Positions 48,350 to 60,500 of a stretch of DNA of 64,000 nucleotides are shown here, in pieces. A program made the position numbers and the translations under genes. The stretch comes from Taenia hydatigena. Taxonomy: Eukaryota; Platyhelminthes; Cestoda; Cyclophyllidea; Taeniidae. The notes under the pieces were generated by a model. It made no database searches. It saw only the letters and a list, made by a program, of their open reading frames with translations, and had not been told where the DNA came from. Within the stretch, counting starts at the first letter, position 1; the number at the start of each line of letters is the position of its first letter. The stretch spans positions 1 to 64,000 of the forward strand of contig JADWOT020000118.1 in assembly GCA_036345935.2 (NCBI GenBank), given 5' to 3'.

Positions 48350-50668
48350 ATGAGCTGAAGACCTCGAAGCCCAAAGCCACCATTCATAGCATTCGACAAG
48401 TCTCGCTAATTGTGGAAACTCAAGATCCCTGCATGACTATTTACGCAAGACATAAACAAAACATGTGTTAATTTAATAAATAAGCATATCTCAAACACAG
48501 CTTTCCACACCAAACCCTATCTAGAATGTCCATCCTAATTGGTCTGCCATGAGCGAGCATTCAACGAGTGAGAGAGTGAATAGGAACTAAAATTTAGGTG
48601 CATCTCACCTAAAATAGGCACCATAATGAGAAGTAGATGTGTTATTATCAATATTTTCTTGAGGAATATGAGTAGCAGATTAGCGCCACAGTTTAAAGTT
48701 CAAATCAAAAGTCTTTGGGATAGAATTAATGTCTGAAAGCACCGATGCATTTCATTCTCGTGGGAAGAGTGTATCTGTACTAGGCACTTAAGATGGACAT
48801 GAGTCTTTGCCTGCATGCGGCAAAACACTTGTAACAAAGCTCGGTAGCAATTCATTGAACTAACCCCTGAACTTTATCATAATTTACTGATATCTTACAG
48901 ATGGTGAGTGTAGTTCATGACTAACCAAGTGTGGCGAGTTTTGGAATTCTTTTAAAGACACTAGTTTTTGCTTAATTAGCATGATACAAGTAAAGGGATG
49001 AACTCACAATGCAATAGCCAGATCTAATTATGGATGAACAGATTCAGCAAGCTTGGCCCTTCCAAGAACAAATGATTGTTTCCTGGACTTACCAAATCTG
49101 AGACCACACAACCGAGCTCATCTATGCATGTCATGGGGAGCGACCGTGCGATTTGCTACTCCGACTCACCTTTAATTCCTGAACTCAAAAAGTCACAACC
49201 CAGTAACCAGTGTAATCACGTCCATTTACATAAACATGATGCAGTTCCACAGCTGCTCGACAAGACTTAAACCTAGCCAGCCCATGTAGGTACCAGATAC
49301 ATATCATGGGACATCTAGATGGTTCCCTAGCTAAAATACCACATCTACTTGCATTTAATGAGGCGAATTTTAGGTGGAAGGCCATCAAGTCCGGTTTCAA
49401 GGTCAATTCCGTTGCAGTCAATGCTACAATATATTGAAAATTCATTAGCAAAGTTAGTGGTATAGGTTTGGTAAGAATACAAGACGAATCTCATTTAGAG
49501 GGCTTAAGTTTTGTTAAGTAACATTCTACCTTACATTATTACTTTTCCCACTGGTCTTCTGGTCGGGAAGACACATTCTATACCAAACAAACCCTTTGTA
49601 TACGTGATTAACACTGGCTCGATATATGTCGTGCGAACCCTTGTAATGGCTCTTCGGAGTAGGAGCAGTTGTGGTGCAGGTGCAACGAGCGACCAATGTG
49701 AGCAGCCGAATCGACTTAAAGGCATGCCTTACTAATCAATTTTTTACGAAAGACGTTATGAGGCTTGCTCGAATGTAAAGATGCGGATGTGGACGCATAA
49801 CCAGGATGTCATCTAGTATCATCTGATGTGGTTCCTTTAGTTCTCAATAAATAGGACCTTAACTTCACCAAGAGTTGTGACAAAGGGCACCAATTTCACT
49901 AGATTTCTTTTAGTTTAGATTTTTAATTTCAAGCCATAGCAGTGCGACCATTTCTGGGCCGGTCGGCTGTGTTAGTAGCAGTTCTGCGGAGCACAGTGAG
50001 TTCTCAGAGAATCTGAAAGAGTACTATTCTGCCAACCTAAAAAGGCACACTGTTTTGTCGCGATGCGTAAAATGCATTCCATTTTAATTGACTAAAGAGA
50101 TTTAAAAAAAAGAAAACCCTTAATTTTTCAGGTTTAAAGTTGACATCAGCCGTCGCCGTGGCATTCTTAGATGTAGGTGGTCGTCAAGTCAATTTAGACA
50201 CCGCTGATCAGTGTTGCGGGTAGTACAGCAGTACTTGTATCCATGTGACAGCTTATCACTAAATAATGGAGCTTTCAGTCAATACCCGCACTAATTCGCC
50301 AGTCTCTATTAGAAGTCTTCCTATCCGCTAAAGTGATGCGAAGCTAAACCACTCAGTAATAAGACACTTGAATAAAATCAAGCCTCGTAATGCCAGTTTG
50401 GCATCTTTTATTGCCGGCTTCACCCTTGGCGTTTCCTAGCTCATAGCCTTGCCAATCGTTCCCACTGCCATTCAGCAACCGCTCTTGACTTTTTGTCATT
50501 GACACTTAGTCTGCGAAAAATCTGTCTTAACCTTGCACAGAACCCGAAACTTCTTGAGCAGTAAGTGAGCATTAGTGGTAAGTAGTAAGTAGGAAGCAGT
50601 CGTAAGTATTCTTAGCAGCAATGAATGCTTCGAGTTCAAGCAGCACACATTGAACTAGGACACTTATG
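48350..50668 (+). repeat. Repeat family R2, copy c, joined to R1 copy c
   Basis: The full-length reference copy follows R1 with no gap. R1 and R2 may therefore be parts of one element of about 5 kb, or of a segmental duplication. Segment 48984-49083 is nearly identical to 29784-29883. An open frame at 49511-49735 includes KPFVYVINTGSIYVVRTLVM and is interrupted in copy d. Confidence 0.75.
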
Positions 50669-51965
50669 TACTTCCAAATAAAACTGAGGAAACCAAGGGA
50701 TAGGCGCTTGGACAAATGTTTGCTTGGCATTAGTCCGTGAAATATAACCATAAATTATACTTTTCGGAATGCGGTCTGCAGGCCTTCATTGCTCCCTCGT
50801 CTATACTGTTTCAAAATCAGTTATGCCATTGACTTAAGGAAGCTATTTCTTAACACTGGTCACAACCTTCAGGAAAACCACTAATGGAAGTGAACAATAA
50901 AAATTGTGAGGAATTGGAGGACCATGAAAGCAGCATGGGACCCCAAATCTCTAACCTGGGTCAAGGATTCCACCACTTCCGGATGCACAGAATAGCTTTG
51001 AAAAGCAAAAAGAGCGTTCGACAAGTTAAAAACCAAAGATCGTATGCAGACTTGCTGACATCGGGATATTGTGTCAAATCTACACCGCACTACACAGCAA
51101 TCATAGGTAAAGGAACCACAAGTCGTCAGTGAATAAGGCGGTTATCACTAGGTACAATTTTACTCGTCGAATTCTTTCAAAGCGCGGCCAGTCTCAAAAT
51201 TTGACACATAGCGGCATCTCTGCTAGGAACCTTCGTGTCTAGCTACCAGTTCACAGAACGCACCTAATAGCTGTCCTTCGAATGCTGTGAGTCCATGTCT
51301 CGATCAAGATGTACACAATGAACATCTGCCAGCACTTACTGCCGGGTGTCTCAGATAATTTCGCCCTACACATTCTTTAAAGGATATAAGTGAACTAGAA
51401 GTAATCAGGGTTTTCCTTCCTTACCATGTTTGAAAATGAGCACATAAAACGCTCAAAACAATTAAAAACAGTGTTTGATCACCTCGCTTTATATATACTC
51501 CACCCAAATGAAAGAAGAGTATTCCAAGTGCATTGTATTTTCATTGCTCTTGAGTAAAGTGCCGCCAAGAGCATCATGACACCGCCTAATGCATATAATC
51601 TCATTGTCGTTCTTAAATGAAACACAAGAGTAAAACAGTGTAAAATGGCAATAAAATGTCTCAATGTTTCCACCTGGATTTCAAAAAGACAAATAGGCAA
51701 GCTATAAATTTTGCGGGGAATTTTTGCTGAGGTAAATAGTGCTTTGCATATCAAGTACTCTTTAGAATATGAGGAACAAATAAAGATTAAGAAAGCAGCT
51801 GATCACTCATAATTTGACCGTAATTGGTTAAAGTACATTAATATAAGATAATCGAAAGTCCCGCAATTCCGCTTTAGCTTTATAGGCTAGAATTAAACAT
51901 AACGACAAATATTCCGGCTTTAATAGGTCTTTATTTTGATGCCAATTAGCATGGTAAAATAAAAC
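50669..51965. other. Unassigned DNA between R2 and the zinc-finger gene
   Basis: An 82-codon plus-strand frame at 50884-51132 is rich in charged residues and lies by itself. On the minus strand near 51680-51750, open segments with acceptor-like TTGAAATCCAG could be further 3' exons of the zinc-finger gene. No finger of the right spacing was found in them. Confidence 0.45.
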
Positions 51966-52732
51966 TTATCTAGGACTTACAAAGTTCATCGTGCACATGA
52001 TGTTTATTCCATAAAGCTGAACAGTTCTTGCTATACATCTATTAAGCAAAAGACGTGTAGAATAAGTGCAAGCACTGGGGTGAAGGAAACGAAAGTGCCA
52101 TTTTAGAGACTTCCACGTCAGACAATCGTGAAAGCATTCTGTGCAGTAAAAGTGGATCCCATGAGAATTCGTAGTTTGATCTAAAACAGAAGACGGCAGA
52201 GTGGGTCAATATTTTGCTACTCGGATCAGAGCATCTGCAAACTCACTAATGTGGATTCCAAAAAAGTGAATCAGAAGCAATTCGAAGCTTTCAAATGGCA
52301 GACCGCACGCGGGGCATTCAGTGTGGTTTGCAGCTGCTATTGGGGTTTAATATGAAACCTTTCTTAATATCAACGAGCATGCGAATGCAATGAAGGAACG
52401 TTTACGACATTTATCTGCTTAACTCACATTTTTGATGCAGTAGAACCGTGCCAATAGTTTCGCCTACAATGGCGCAACTTTGGCAAATTGTTGGTAAACT
52501 TTCTAAAACAAAATGCTAAGGGTGCCAATGCATGCAGAAGTGTCACAGTCAGGTGGTTACTTGCCGAATAGCTTAAGCTTAGATAAGAGATTATGCGCAC
52601 AATTTGTGGTCATTTGAATAAATTTTAGGCAAAATCTGTGCCTACTTTGATGCGCACGTGCCATGTGTGCCCGGTATAAAATGCTGTCACTGTGCTTCGC
52701 AAAGCATATTGAACAGGTGAAGTCGTTCATTT
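51966..52732 (-). CDS. Multi-exon C2H2 zinc-finger protein, four fingers
   Basis: Proposed exons are 52732-52561, 52498-52428, 52333-52247 and 52180-51981, reading on to TAA at 51968-51966 if the last exon is terminal. From the ATG at 52730 this gives about 180 residues. Four fingers are seen: C6-S-I-C9...H22-x4-H27; C62-Q-S-C65...H78-x5-H84; C87-P-A-C90...H103-x4-H108; C122-T-E-C125...H138-x4-H143. All share C-x2-C-x12-H, and fingers 3 and 4 also have the hydrophobic and Leu positions. Introns are 62, 94 and 66 bp, with donors GTAACC, GTGAGT and GTGAGT, AG acceptors and matching phases (2, 1, 1). Such fingers usually bind DNA in the nucleus; no target can be inferred. The 5' end is uncertain because the first exon has a good acceptor before its ATG. 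The 3' end is uncertain because GTAAGT follows 51981. The protein may be larger, or a decaying duplicate. Confidence 0.68.
51981..52180 (-). other. Zinc-finger gene exon D (finger 4)
   Basis: The exon follows TTCTGTTTTAG. The finger lies at 52145-52080 and reads YCTECFHDCLTWKSLKWHF then R-F-L-H. About 34 residues without further finger follow up to GTAAGT at 51980; the same frame would stop five codons later. Whether this is a terminal exon cannot be settled by eye. Confidence 0.64.
52247..52333 (-). other. Zinc-finger gene exon C (textbook finger 3)
   Basis: TECPACGLPFESFELLLIHF then F-G-I-H matches C-x2-C-x3-Phe-x5-Leu-x2-His-x4-His exactly. The donor is GTGAGT at 52246-52241. The acceptor is a tandem NAGNAG (TAGCAG), so the transcript may include or skip one Ala codon. 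Confidence 0.68.
52428..52498 (-). other. Zinc-finger gene exon B (finger 2, ends before its second His)
   Basis: This 71-base exon reads LPTICQSCAIV...LLHQK and ends with the perfect donor GTGAGT. It needs the acceptor at AAAG (intron end 52499), four bases below a stronger TTTTAG, to join exon A in frame. The second zinc-ligand His comes from exon C. Confidence 0.6.
52561..52732 (-). other. Zinc-finger gene exon A (finger 1)
   Basis: The exon follows TGTTTGCGCAG. The finger lies at 52715-52650 and reads FTCSICFAKHSDSILYRAHM then A-R-A-H. The Leu expected three before the first His is Tyr. A basic tail (KLKLFG) follows before the weak donor GTAACC. The exon begins with two bases ahead of an ATG, so it could be a first coding exon with a 5' UTR intron or an internal exon. 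Confidence 0.6.
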
Positions 52733-53851
52733 CTGCGCAAACAACCACTACCACACTCGCGATGTGTTGAAATGGGTCTATACCCAAATTCAAATGTGGT
52801 TGCAGCGCAAACAAACCACCGTTTACCCATTTGTTTAAAATACTGCACACATTTGAAACGTCTAAACAAAATAAATTCATTTAAATTATGTTTAAGCTTT
52901 TGATTTTTGGGATAGCTAAAAATATATTCATTAAACGAGATGTCATTAATTAAGCAATTAGCGCACTGATTTCTAATTAAATTAGTTTGACGTAGAATAC
53001 TTGCTAAAAAATCATTTTTCTTACACAATAAAGTGCTGCAATGTGGTGCCTAAAACGTATTTGTAATTTGTCTTTGCAGCTAATGGCCCAAAGCTTTGGT
53101 CGGAACATTCCCTGAAGAGGCGTTCTGTCGCTCATTCGGATTTGCTTTCATGGAAGCAGTAGTAAACACTTCAATCTATGCATGACGATACATTTGCCTT
53201 GCCTTGCGTTTTGAAATGCCTGGATAATTGCACGGCTAACAGCCTTGCAATGATACTTTACCTAATTTGAGGTTTCATTTGCCTTCTTTCCATCGCTCCT
53301 ATTTTAATTAAAGTTCTATAATTACAAATATATAGTCACAATATTCTTCCCAAAAGATTGCAGCTTGGTGTTAAATATGTAAGTACTACGAAAAAAACAC
53401 TAAATCTCCCGTGATCTTATGCATCATCTGCAATAGTTATGCAATTATAAGTAAACCTTATAGAGAGGAGGCGAAGGACGATTTCCGAGCCCGGTTGCGG
53501 GCAATCATAATTGTTCTCTGAACAAGGAGGGATCCTACTCATACTTGTTACTGCTACGCTGACAAACAACACCTTAGCGATTATAACATAGGTGCCCATA
53601 AACTCTTGATATTCTCTTATCAGAAGTGGCAACAGGGAAGGGGATGAAGAACACGAAATGCCAACACCAGCATTCTTACTTTTAAGCCCCGTGATCTAGC
53701 TTTCGATCCAATCAGCATATATATTTTAATCGAAATTTTGAGAGAGCACCTTTTTCAGAATCAAATGCAACGTCTGACCTAGTTTAAAGAAAGATCAGAT
53801 AGTACAGCCTATGGTTGCTTATTTTAATGCTGTGCGAGGCATCAAATTTAC

Positions 53852-53917
53852 AAACATGCGTCACATCGTCCGTGTGATTAAGCGCATATTTACGCCAGTC
53901 TAGCGGCTTGTGTTCAG
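53852..53917 (-). other. Candidate small internal exon upstream of the zinc-finger gene
   Basis: A strong acceptor (CCGTTCTTCATTGCAG) precedes 66 open bases encoding LDWRKYALNHTDDVTH and ending at GTAAAT. Both ends are phase 1, so it would be a symmetric exon. The two histidines five apart could be the second half of a C2H2 finger. It does not join exon A directly, because the junction creates a stop. No homology is recognised. Confidence 0.22.
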
Positions 53918-56900
53918 CTGCAATGAAGAACGGAAAGCAATTAAATGCTCCAAAACTTACAGACCAGCATGCTTATTTCCTAATAAGGCTCAATAAAGAG
54001 CCATTTCTACAGAATCGGTGAAGTTCCAACTATTCTAAACATCATTTTGCAAATTCCGATTTTGAGTTTCCATACTTCTCTAGTAATGCACACATAGATT
54101 CAAATAAATTTCTTGCACAGCTGAATTTATTTTTCTGTATTTCATGCATCACCGTTGGATGTACAGCTGGTTTAGATGCAAAAAAGCAGCTTAAAGGTAT
54201 GCCAATATCCTTTAACTGACTCCGCGATTGTGCATTGAAATTATGTAGGGATCTAACGCATTTGGTATTTACGACCTATTTATGGGAAATCCAAGGACCT
54301 TTTTAATGCATTTGTCAGACCAAAATGTAGAATTAAGATAATTTATTCTCATTTTTGCAATGTCTGAAACCTAATTTGCCTGAATCATTACAAACTCTCC
54401 TTTGAAAGTTCCGCAGTGATTCCAGAAAACCTGATAGCTAGATGCTTTTGGCTTTGTTTCACTCGATTTCTTTGGGAAACGTAATGAACATACTTTTGCA
54501 ATAATTGATAACGGATTTCATTTCACTGATTTAAGTTAAACGAAATTTAATGAGGATTCTTAATTGAAACGCTGCCTATAATTAATGCAGGCGAAGTGGT
54601 ACGCGTTGTTAATGTCGTGAATAAAATGGATGTCAGTCACAGATCGGGTGATGGGTGGTGGATTCGCTGCAAATTATCGCCCGTTTATTTTCATTTGCCC
54701 TTGAAAGGCTAGATCGGTCACAAATATTCATGTATCAATCAACAAAAATTTAATAAACCTCACAGATTTCGATCCTTCTTCATTATGTTGGCTGTGTATG
54801 CTTAAGTTACAGAAATAGAGGCATAGGTAAATGGTAAAGCCCATAAGGTAAAGTTTGCATTATCCATTCCATCGTCACCTTACACCCTATTATCTCAGCT
54901 TATTCTAATTCATTCCTTTCTTAAGTTCTTCCTTTGTAATCCAACCAGCACACATTTTGGCATCTTCTTTCTTTCTGAATAGGCCTTTTGGAACCGTATT
55001 TTCTCTCTTCTGCATTCTGAACAATCATCGCAGCGGAATGTTGTGCAAGTGACTCAGGGAGTGGTGAAAAGATGAATTGCATGTGCATAACGCGGCGCCT
55101 GTCCTTTGCTCAGGTAAAGGTTATAGAATACGGCCTCAATGCGAGCATTGGGAAAACTAACTGTTTTAATCCCCATAATAGGACTCTGTGAATTTGTATT
55201 TTAAGTTTAAGTGGGTATTTAAGATTTGCTTGGTCACATGGCAATGCAAAACCTCATTTTAATTTGGATTGTAATAACTCGATCAGTGTACCACCTTAAT
55301 TCCACGAAGTGCATAGTTTTCCATGAGTACATCTTCATGCTTAATGCTGTGGCATTTTTACTTCGAAATCCACTTTTACGCGTAACAGTGACCAGAAAAG
55401 TTGCAGCGCATATCTATTAGCAAGGCTCGCAGTTGAGTGCAAAGACGGCTTACCGAATCGCACTGGGACGCACAAAATGAGTGTGTTTTTTGCTTAAAAG
55501 TTGACGTAAAGTGCATTAAAAAACTAGTGGCTCGTAAAATCACTATCAAACGCTGATCATAGAATTCCGCTTTATCATTACCTAATTTATTTAAACTGCA
55601 AAAGTGTTTTGACTCAACGCATTGCAATGCCATATTTTCCTTGTCAAATCAATCAAGCAACGCACAACTAGTTACTTACAATTAGTTATTCGGGTTTTCT
55701 CGCCTACATAGATCCGCAATGGTGCCTCTTTGTATGAACCTACCAACGTTCCTTCATGCAATCACATATTTTCGGAAAAGGGAAAGAATTGAAAAGCGTG
55801 CCAAGGTGTAAGAAAAGCCCACATGGTTGGTAATGATTTCACTGAGCCCCATCAAAAGAGAAATTGCTTTGACGTCATTGCAGTTTAGCTTGCTGATATG
55901 TTTCCAGATAGAATTGTTTGAAAGCAAACAGAAAACGAGATGAATAATAAATTATGATAGCAACAAGAAAGGGCATGAAGTTTATGTGAACAGCTTAATT
56001 ATAGATTGGTTTGTGGTAACGTAGAGACGCGTGGAGTTCCTGACACCTCGTGGTCATAAAGCTAATCATCCAACTGACGGAACCGACCTTTATACTGCAG
56101 AGCTTCTCCAGCATGATTTAGGTCTACCTGCATGCTAAGACTCAAAACTTATCTAGGAAGTTATAAAAGACTCGTCCTTATTGCGTTGGAAACGTCTAAC
56201 AAAAAGACTGCTTAGGGATGACCTATTTATCATAATCAATGTCGTCTTGGGGTAAGTTCTTGCAGCATAGTTCTAGGCCAGTGTTTAGCTGAACTGTTTT
56301 TAACAGAGTCCAAAGTGAATGCAAAAACGCTAGCTTTTTGGAACTAACCGATTCGCTGCTTGTGGAGTGCTGTGTGCAGTGTTGCTACTTCCTGAAACTG
56401 TTCAGCCCTTAGATGAAAAATAAGGTGCGGTCATCAATTACGAGACGTTCTCAAGACCATGAGCTAGTAAAACTGTGGCAAATCCATGCAAAACACAAAC
56501 AGGATTATTTCGCCTCACCATTCCACCAAGACTCATGTCAACAAACAAGCGTTGAATTTACGATTGCTGTCTTAAATCAATGCAGACTAAATGCGTACAG
56601 ACGCTCGCAGCGGCGTCCGCCAAAGTGAATGAGACATGGATAATTTAGTAGTAACCAAAATTTGTGAATGGCGTTATGCTTTCTGTGTCATGGAGTTGCT
56701 ACTAGCAGGCAACCACTGTAAACCATTCTTATCCTCATCATTAATATTAATGAATTACTATATCCAGGCGTGCTTTTGGACCCCAAATGTACAGCCTACG
56801 CTTTAATATAACAAAGAGCATTAAATGTCAGCTTCCTTATGCACCTACTTTCTACAAAAACACAGTAGCATTAAATAAGTCATCCATCCATCCGCCTACG

Positions 56901-57049
56901 CATTCACACCATCAGTTTGGATGTGGTGTGAGTGCACGATACTAGAGCGGGTAGCTGCTAAGGAAACAGGACTTGGTGAAGCCGAGGCAATGAGGTAGGC
57001 AAAACTCAACTGGTTCACAAGTGCTCCGACCCCTGGTCTTTGGGGACTG
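53918..57049. other. Unassigned DNA
   Basis: No further C2H2 finger was found on a targeted look at the minus strand. Open frames are short and unrecognised. Confidence 0.5.
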
Positions 57050-57545
57050 CTAATCATTTATCTCTTGCTCCTTCCATGTCCACAGGTGCGATACGCGATT
57101 CCACTGGTGACCCGTCAAATACTGCGCATGTGTAATAACGGTGAAGCGTGGCATCTGGTAGAAGGAGAGAGGTTGGTAACAGGAGTAGGTGAGGAAAGTA
57201 GGAGGAGAAGAGTGGAAGGCGAATAGAAAGTGAATATAAGGAAATGAGTGCAAAGGTAAAGTGGTAAAAAGGAGTTGGTAGTAAGGGAGTGAAGTGAAAA
57301 TCAGGATAGAAGATCGGCGATGTTGAAGCAGGTCAGTAGGTCAGGACGATATCCGAATAGCATGGATGCCGAGGATTCAAGCCTCTCACAAGGCATGGTA
57401 ACTACCCACCTTCCATTTTTAGTACACCCATCCGTCCAGTTGCAATGCTCTGTTCGACCCAAATGGTGCTACTACAAGCAGCGGGATCCGAGCTCACAGT
57501 GTTCTGATCAGTAGTAAGGGACCCTATCCATTAGGCCACGGAACC
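57050..57545 (-). repeat. tRNA-Arg-like SINE relic, homologous to the 14.6 kb copy
   Basis: The head (57545-57472 minus) reads GTGGCCTAATGGATAGGG, then CTACTGATCAGA (Arg ACG-type loop with ACT) and GAGCTCGGATCCC for the T arm. The body shares CCGCTGCTTGTAGTAG, GTGAGAGGCTTGAATCCT and CAACCTCTCTCCTTC with the plus-strand copy at 14577-15150. The shared order of head, body motifs and tail is the main evidence that this is one SINE family. Confidence 0.62.
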
Positions 57546-60500
57546 AATGCTTATTCCGATTTATTTGGATTACATATTCGCAAATGCTCTCGCATTTGAT
57601 TCTTTCACACCACACTCATTGCCTACAGCACGTCAGCACCTTTTTTGAAGATGCATCAACTGTTTCTCTCCTCCTTCTTTCTATGGATTTTACGCCATCT
57701 TATAAAATCGAGGTATGTGATTGGTGGGTAACTGTGACAGGACTGAGCTGTCCATCAGATAACAGCGTCACGACCTATATATTTGGACTTCCTAAAGAGG
57801 TGACATTAAACACAGCTAAGCTGGACCCCACTTTCCTACTGATCAAGGATAGATTTTCAGTTACAGTCAAGATAAAATTAGGTCAGAGCACCATTTTTAG
57901 CATCGTAAGTACAGCTTTCTCTTTATTATATAGCGCAGCTAAAAATATTTTAAGTTATGGACCAATTCTATAACACTGGCAAATTAGCGGCAAGCCGCTT
58001 TAAACATCTAGCTTTTTTACCGTTAAAGGGAAGACAATCGCCTTCTTTTGGTTATAAGGATGATATTATCATCTTGAGGCAAGCTGTTGCTCACATGTAT
58101 TTTGCCTGCAATAATGAATAAACAAAAATCACGTAATGCGACAAAATCGGATTTAACGAGCATTTAGTCTTTGAAAAAAGAGTTTCTTGAACTCGATTGA
58201 CCTACAATTGCCTTCACAACAATAGCATACGCAATTGTGGAGAGATCGCAATGGATGGCTAAATAGAGGCTTAAGAAATTCAAGTGGAATCTCTAAAAAT
58301 ATAAGAGAAACCTATACGGCTTTTGCATGCTAGCTTTTCGAGCGCAGAAGCAAGAAATAAAGCAAATAAAGCGTGAAATGCTCAGTTGGCATAATACTAA
58401 TACAAGGAAAACACAGTTAAAGGCCGTTGGCAAGAGTCCCAGATTGCGTCAATCTCAGACTATTTCGTTTAATCAAATTCGGAGCAACGGCGTGATGACC
58501 GCACTACTGCATCCAAGCTAACGCAGCTAGCAAGGGCTGACAAGCACAGGTGGACGAAATCGCTGTACTATACCACTCTTAAAAGTACGATCTAACGGCA
58601 GGTTTCATTAAATTTGTCCGATCCAAACTTGCTTACCATGATGACAACGTACCATTCTGGAGATGGATGCTTGATTAGCTTTGTCCAAGTAGGTATTTTA
58701 TGTTCTTTCGTTGTGCAGACCTCATCAAAACTCGTGAGCTGATTTGGACTAACCTTTTTAGTGGTCAAGAGAATTTTCTAGGTGTGTAGGCCACCCAAAA
58801 GGGAGTACCTGAAATTTCTACTTGATTGCTTCCATTGAACATGAGGCGACAAGTGAAAGCAAATCTCTTTGCAGGGTATTAATCAACAGCTTTTGATGCG
58901 AAAATAGCAAACCCTAGTTTTTGCTCTGAGTTTATTAAATTGCAAATTAATTTGAATATCTAGCCATTCCATTAGTTCTAGGGGCATAAATGCCAAGGAT
59001 GGAAAGACTAATTCCGTGCCGTTAGCAGTCGGGTCCGCCGCAGTTACGACAGGCACAAACCAGTGAATGTGAACTAACTCATTCCAACAATTTCCTCAAC
59101 TGCCTTCATTGCCTCAATTACCCACGTGCCAGGGTGCATGTGTGCAGCTTGCCCAGCTTTAAGCATTTTCACCCGTAGAATGAGGGCAATTTCAAAAGGC
59201 ACAACTCGCCATGCTTGGCTCAAGCCACGTCAAATTATGATTTGTTTGGCTTCGTTTTTTTGACCCATGTGATTGGTATTTTGAAAGCACCAACATTTTG
59301 TCTTAGCCGCATTTTCACTATGTTGTCCATTTATGTGTCCGGTGTTTGGTTGAAGTAACAACTAAACGTAGATGCATTGCACAGCATATGTGGGGTGCAA
59401 TGAACACATTAAAATCATCACAGTAACGCGCATGCCCTGCATCACGTGGACGTAAAGCCCTCGAATTTCGTTAGAGTACTCGTGAGCCACTCCTAAGCAT
59501 TATGAGATGGTGAGCTATTTTGTTAGGCATTTGATAATGTGAGATTGGAGTTGCGCACCCATTCCAGTTCTAAAGTACAATGAATGGACTTAAGTGGCGA
59601 AGGTTAAAGTAGTTAATGGGTTTGCATTGACAATCGCCTATGTATTTGCAAGACTGATGCGACGGAAAATAGATGCACGAAAGTCGGTCAGGGAAGTGGC
59701 ACAGCATGTCGAAAGGTGGTGGCACTAGAAGGTAGAGGGAAGAATTCGTAATTTTAATGCTCAAAGAACATCGTATTTGTTTGAAATGGAAATAGTGAAG
59801 AAGTGAAATTGTGCGGCAGTGTGTTATAAACTCTTGGATTAAGGGAAGAAAGACAGCGACCATTAGGACGGCACATTTCTTAAGGGAACGACTTATTTTT
59901 CGCCCTCAGTCTGATAATCGGCCTTACCACAGCTGCCACTGTTGTTTAAAGCATTCGCACCATAATGGTAACTTGCTAAGAGGAAAGGGGTAGTGCAATG
60001 ATGTGACGACACGACGTTTCCTTCACCTAGCCATCCGTTCATAGAAACCGCCAACAGTGCCAAATTGCATCCCCGCAAGATTACTCACATTGTGCTTGGT
60101 CAGTGAAAGACAAACAAATAAGCGCAATGTTTGTTCCATGGGCTCTTTTAATCCGCGGACAACATTGTGGCGCGAAAAGAGTAAAAAACAGATAGATGAT
60201 GAGAAGATGGCAGTGATACGGAGTTCATCTGCATTCACTTCCCTTAGATACAGCAAATGACATGTTAGCTAAATCTAAAGCAGAACACACACAAATCCAA
60301 CTTTCTCAAATAGACTATCAATGCATTGTCCAGTTAACCGTCAGCTGCTGAAATCACTTAAGTATACTTGCATTACATATTGTTTAAATCAGGTTTTCTA
60401 CACCCATTTTTAGATAAGCCAAGGATTCTACCTAGATAATCAAAATAGTGGCCTAGGGGTAGGTGCCTTCATTATGAAGAATACCAGAAGTGGTGAATGC

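Noticed and set aside
57329..57420. Plus-strand B-box-like GGATTCAAGCC, considered as another tRNA
   Set aside because: It is the reverse complement of the GAGAGGCTTGAATCC body motif shared with the 14.6 kb SINE, so it is SINE body and not a head.
57584..57973. 129-codon plus-strand frame
   Set aside because: No domain recognised and no second exon found. The composition looks random.
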